NCBI RefSeq assembly: GCF_014692675.1
Contig: NZ_JABFCZ010000006.1
Location: forward strand, 62,001-126,000
From: Roseibium aggregatum
GTDB taxonomy: Bacteria > Pseudomonadota > Alphaproteobacteria > Rhizobiales > Stappiaceae
Direction: 5' to 3'
Length of the DNA stretch: 64,000 bases
Shown: positions 63,127 through 64,000 of the stretch, in pieces
How the letters are laid out: each line of letters opens with the position of its first letter
Position numbering within the stretch: position 1 is the first letter of the stretch
The notes under the pieces: generated by a model
Told to the model about the DNA's origin: nothing
The model's input: only the letters and a program-made list of their open reading frames with translations
Databases searched by the model: none
Program-made: the position numbers and the translations under genes

Positions 63127-64000
63127 TCAAATTTCGGCTGCGCGCGCCTGCCGGAAGGATACAAGCCGTCCGGCGTTTTCGTCCCACAGGACGAGCTTCA
63201 CGCATCTCAGGCTCTGCAAAAGGGTGATGCGGCCGACATCGCGCAGTTCGGGATGATCGCGCAGCACTTCCGGGAGGCGATAAAATGGAATTTTGGCCGC
63301 CAGGTGATGAATGTGATGGATGCCGATGTTACCGGTGATTCAGCGTAGCGGAAAGGGAAGGTCGTAATGCGAGCTGCCGTGGAGTGCGGCGTGCTGGAAG
63401 TCCCAGTCACCATCCCCGGACCAGTGCGTTTCCTCGAACTGATGCTGGATGTAGAACAGCCAGACCCCCGCGCTGGCCGCCATCCAGGTGATCGGAAGCT
63501 GCACCAGCAGAAACGGACCGATGCCGACAAGCCACATCATGAGCACGACCGGAAGGGCGATGCCGAGATTGGTGGCGAGGGTCGAGATCCAGGGCTGGGT
63601 GCCGGCGCGCATCAGGCCGAAAGGCAGCCGGTACTGGCAGACAAACAGCCAGGCGGGACCGAAGCCGAACAGGATCAGCGGATGGCGGTAGAGCCAGTAA
63701 CGTATGCGACCCCACCAGGGCAGGGCGCGATATTCGCGTACCGTCAGCGTATCGACGTCGCCGACCCCGCGCCGGTCCAGATTACCGGCCGAGGCATGGT
63801 GAACCGCATGGGTGCGGCGCCAGTAGTCATAGGGCGTGAGGGTGAAGACGCCGATGATCCGGCCGATCCAGTCATTGAGGCTCCGCCGTTCGAAAAGGGT
63901 GCCGTGGCCGAAGTCGTGCTGCAGGATGAACAGGCGGACCAGAAAGCCGGCGGCGGGAATGGTGAATAGGAGCCCCCACCAGTGGTCGTGGACGATGGCA
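63127..64000 (-). pseudogene. Fatty acid desaturase, 3' part, interrupted by an in-frame TGA
   Basis: The gene enters from beyond 64000. Two of the three histidine boxes are visible in frame, HDFGH then HAVHH, followed by two hydrophobic stretches. The frame then meets TGA at 63342-63340, exactly where PLRW is expected (DLPFPLR, stop, ITGNIGIHHIHHL). The reading frame continues for 70 more codons to the natural stop at 63129-63127 and carries the third box HHIHH. Loss of that box removes di-iron ligands, so a truncated product should be inactive. One transition (TGG to TGA) explains it. Confidence 0.8.

Noticed and set aside
63127..63612. Reassignment of TGA to Trp or Arg
   Set aside because: TGA serves as the ordinary stop in many genes here (ohr, clpS, clpA and others), so a changed code is not credible; mutation or readthrough are simpler.

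Overview
The window looks like chromosomal DNA of a GC-rich alphaproteobacterium. My best guess is a marine Hyphomicrobiales lineage close to Stappiaceae (Roseibium/Labrenzia/Stappia); this is inferred from gene content, not from a search. Pointers are an EipB-type envelope protein, DUF3572 next to divK, clpS-clpA, a PHB-granule phasin, a zinc-ribbon DinB, a carboxypeptidase with a SPOR tail, and clustered GANTC (CcrM-type) sites. Genes are dense on both strands. I see no rRNA, tRNA, CRISPR array, transposase or prophage.

Layout. 1-5.1 kb: organic hydroperoxide detoxification (ohr with a divergent regulator and paired operators), a VOC protein, a GH25 lysozyme-like protein, then a MerR/thioesterase/thioesterase/GNAT/isovaleryl-CoA dehydrogenase cluster for branched-chain acyl-CoA metabolism. 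5.1-13 kb: second-messenger genes (a GGDEF protein and two class III cyclases), a ClpP paralogue, a globin-like protein without its haem histidine, and thiE. 13-19.5 kb: a 44-residue membrane protein, DUF1489, an MFS transporter, a VWA protein next to a membrane J-domain protein, a D,D-carboxypeptidase and a phasin. 20-26.6 kb: clpS-clpA, azlCD, a WYL regulator divergent from a GST, and a HIT protein. 26.6-35 kb: a trypsin-like protease, a DUF482 protein with an apparent in-frame insert, GDPD and RidA, eipB, dinB, a HAD protein, DUF3572 and divK.

35-42 kb: a non-coding stretch, a chemoreceptor, a 2-kb islet of lower-GC genes bracketed by inverted fragments of a dispersed repeat, a YegD-like Hsp70 and rpmG. 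41.6-48 kb: a minus-strand run of NUDIX, DUF983, rnr and topA. 48-56.5 kb: DUF2267, an Imm26-like orphan, dprA, plsY, pyrC', pyrB, an AidB-like dehydrogenase, an AEC transporter and ruvX. 56.5-64 kb: a Cache-GGDEF-EAL protein, a UPF0173 hydrolase, a TPR/SLOG-like/cyclase protein, a DUF900 hydrolase, and a fatty acid desaturase cut by an in-frame TGA.

Most of the window is housekeeping. The more unusual material is: (i) a family of intergenic repeats with GTTGTCATCCC/GGGATGACAAC ends, one bracketing the islet and a relative supplying the last codons of a regulator; (ii) GAATC-rich repeats spaced about 21-24 bp, one set intergenic and one apparently inserted in frame in a protein; (iii) two genes broken by in-frame TGA (HigA-like antitoxin and desaturase); (iv) family members lacking catalytic or haem residues (PyrC', globin); (v) three class III cyclases with three different sensor architectures.
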